Shown: positions 61,661 through 64,000 of the stretch, piece by piece
Position numbering within the stretch: the stretch's first letter is position 1
How the letters are laid out: every line of letters starts with the position of its first letter
DNA from: Anaspis maculata
Taxonomy: Eukaryota; Arthropoda; Insecta; Coleoptera; Scraptiidae
Direction of reading: 5' to 3'
NCBI GenBank assembly: GCA_949128115.1
Contig: OX421968.1
Location: forward strand, 1-64,000
DNA length: 64,000 bases
Translations under genes and position numbers: made by a program
Notes under the pieces: generated by a model
The model's input: the letters and a program-made list of their open reading frames with translations, nothing else
What the model was told of the DNA's origin: nothing
Database searches by the model: none

Positions 61661-64000
61661 AATTGTGTCTTTTCTTCTATATTTGTGTTCGTTTGTCAGA
61701 TGTTGCGTTTGGAAAGAGTAGCTGCCAACTTTAAAAGTGGTTACCGATCGTTTTCAAAGTCACGTGGGTGGACGCCTGAAGTCACGTGGGTTGAAGCCTG
61801 AAGTCACGTGGGTTGAAGCCAAAAGTCACGTGGGTTAAAACCTGAACTTTTTGGATACCAATTGTGTTTTTTCTTCTATATTTGTGTTTGTTCGTCTGAT
61901 GTTGCGTTTGGAACAAGTAGCTGCCAACATCAAAAGTGGTGACCGATCGTTTTCAAAGTCACGTGGGTTGAAGCCTGAAGTCACGTGGGTTGAAGCCTGA
62001 TGTCACGTGGGTTGAAGCCTGAAGTCACGTGGGTTGAAGCTAAAAGTCACGTGGGTTGAAACCTGAACTTTTTGGATAACAATTGTGTCTTTTCTTCTAT
62101 ATTTGTGTTAGTTCGTCAGATGTTGCGTTTGGAAAGAGTAGCTGCCAACTTCAAAAGTGGTGACCGATCGTTTTCAAAGTCACGTGGGTGGAAGCCTGAA
62201 GTCACGTGGGTTGGAGCCTGGAGTCACGTGGGTTGGAGCGTGAACTTTTTGGATAACAATTGTGTCTTTTCTTCTATTTTTGTGTTCGTTCGTCAGATGT
62301 TGCGTTTGGAACAAGTAGCTGCTAACTCCAAAAGTGGTGAACGAACGTTTTAAGTCACGTGGGTTGAAGCCTGAGGTCACGTGGATCGAAGCCTGAAGTC
62401 ACGTGGGTTGAAGCCAAAAGTCACGTGGGTTGAAACCTGAACTTTTTGGATAACAATTGAGTCCTTTCTTCTATATTTGTGTTCGTTCGTCAGATGTTGC
62501 GTTTGGGAAGAGTAGCTGCCAACTTCAAAAGTGGTTACCGATCGTTTTCAAAGTCACGTGAGTTGAAGCCTGAAGTCACGTGGGTTGAAGCCAAAAGTCA
62601 CGTGGGTTAGAACCTGAACTTTTTGGATACCAATTGTGTCTTTTCTTCTATATTTGTGTTCGTTCGTCAGATGTTGCGTTTGAAAAGAGTAGCTGCCAAC
62701 TTCAAAAGTGGTTATCGATCGTTTTCAAAGTCACGTGAGTTGAAGCCTGAAGTCACGTGAGTTGAAGCCAAAAGTCACGTGGGTTAAAACCTGAACTTTT
62801 TGGATACCAATTGTGTTTTTTCTTCTATATTTGTGTTCGTTCGTCTGATGTTGCGTTTGGAACAAGTAGCTGCCAACTTCAAAAGTGGTGACCGATCGTT
62901 TCCAAAGTCACGTGAGTTGAAGCCTGAAGTCACGTGGGTTGAAGCCAGAAGTCACGTGGGTTCAAACCTTAACTTTTTGGACAACAATTGTGTCTTTATT
63001 TCTATATTTGTGTTCGTTCGTCAGATGTTGCGTTTGGAAAGAGTAGCTGCCAACTTCAAAAGTGGTTACCGATCGTTTTCAAAGTCACGTGGGTTGAAGC
63101 CTGAAGTCACGTGGGTTGGAGCCTGAGGTCACGTGGGTTGAAGCCAAAAGTCACGTGGGTTAAAACCTGAACTTTTTGGATGCCAATTGTGTCTTTTCTT
63201 CTATATTTGTGTTCGTTCGTCAGATGTTGCGTTTGGAAAAAGTAGCTGCCAACTTTAAAAGTGGTTACCGATCGTTTTCAAAGTCACGTGGGTGGACGCC
63301 TGAAGTCACGTGGGTTGAAGCCTGAAGTCACGTGGGTTGAAGCCTGAAGTCACGTGGGTTGAAGCCAAAAGTCACGTGGGTTGGAACCTGAACTTTTTGG
63401 ATAACAATTGGTCTTTTCTTCTATATTTGTGTTCGTTCGTCAGATGTTGCGTTTGGAAAGAGTAGCTGCCAACTTCAAAAGTGGTGACCGATCATTTTCA
63501 AAGTCACGTAAGTGAAATCCTGAAGTCACGTGGGTTGTAGCCTGGAGTCACGTGGGTTGGAACGTGAACTTTTTGGATAACAATTGTGTCTTTTCTTCTA
63601 TTTTTGTGTTCGTTCGTCAGATGTTGCGTTTGGAACAAGTAGCTGCCAACTCCAAAAGTGGTGAACGAACGTTTTAAGTCACGTGGGTTAAAGCCTGAGG
63701 TCACGTGGATTGAAGCCTGAAGTCACGTGGGTTGAAGCCAAAAGTCACGTGGGTTGAAACCTGAACTTTTTGGATAACAATTGAGTCTTTTCTTCTATAT
63801 TTGTGTTCGTTCGTCAGATGTTGCGTTTGGAAAAAGTAGCTGCCAACATCAAAAGTGGTGACCGATCGTTTTGAAAGTCACGTGGGTGAAAGCCTGAAGT
63901 CACATGAGTTGGAGCCTGGAGTCACGTGGGTTGGAACGTGAACTTTTTGGATAACAATTGTGTCTTTTCTTCTATTTTTGTGTTCGTTCGTCAGATGTTG
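58741..64000. repeat. Subtelomeric satellite, right segment (continues past window)
   Basis: The same satellite runs from mid-unit to the window edge without interruption. The order of unit variants at 62800-64000 repeats that at 25843, 37782, 43876, 48464, 54187 and 58737, showing higher-order repeats of about 4.1-4.6 kb. No gene, RNA gene or other element was seen. Confidence 0.95.

Noticed and set aside
16826..64000. Many ORFs of 60-143 codons on both strands of the satellite, giving repeated peptides with motifs such as SIFVFVRQMLRLERVAANFKSG
   Set aside because: They recur on both strands of the same units, the 22-bp sub-repeat shifts the frame whenever copy number changes, and the same bodies appear with and without an open frame. 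They are by-products of a stop-poor repeat, not genes.
16826..64000. Regular short direct repeats that could be taken for a CRISPR array
   Set aside because: The 22-mers are contiguous without unique spacers, the longer bodies are themselves repeated, there are no cas genes, and the context is a eukaryotic telomere.

Overview
The window reads as the left end of a linear insect chromosome, most likely a beetle. It opens with about 8.8 kb of uninterrupted (CTGAC)n. This is the C-rich strand of the TCAGG telomere repeat known from many Coleoptera, and its orientation (C-rich strand 5' to 3' from position 1) fits a left chromosome terminus. The species cannot be named from the sequence.

Layout. 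(1) 1-8806: perfect telomeric pentamer array. (2) 8807-14546: one apparently full-length non-LTR retrotransposon on the minus strand, with both ORFs open and telomere repeats on both sides. It has a poly(A) tail facing the chromosome end, a hairpin-rich 3' UTR, ORF2 (APE-like endonuclease, reverse transcriptase, C-terminal CCHC), a 280-nt inter-ORF spacer of 16-bp repeats, ORF1 (coiled coil, TARG1/OARD1-like macrodomain, RRM-like Gag segment, three zinc knuckles), and a short 5' UTR. Domain order and target fit the telomere-specific SART/TRAS group of the R1 clade. (3) 14548-14592: nine further telomere units. (4) 14594-64000: a complex subtelomeric satellite. Each unit has a unique body of about 115-120 bp followed by 3-6 copies of a 22-bp sub-repeat carrying the E-box core GTCACGTG. 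The array is organised at several scales: an 11.94-kb near-perfect tandem duplication (about 18820-42719), a 4.55-kb duplication near the right, and smaller nested ones. (5) Three copies of a roughly 2.0-kb noncoding element (14828-16825, 52180-54190, 56733-58740) with TG...CA ends and an ATAC target duplication sit at exactly the same position of the satellite unit. They look like one solo-LTR-type insertion that was later amplified with the satellite.

The only convincing protein-coding genes are the two retrotransposon ORFs; I see no host gene. The most notable observation is the ADP-ribose-hydrolase-type macrodomain embedded in ORF1. It retains the lysine and aspartate that are catalytic in TARG1, and I know of no such domain in a telomere-targeting LINE. 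The E-box-saturated satellite, the stop-free repeat spacer between the ORFs, and the almost error-free 12-kb duplication are the next most interesting points.
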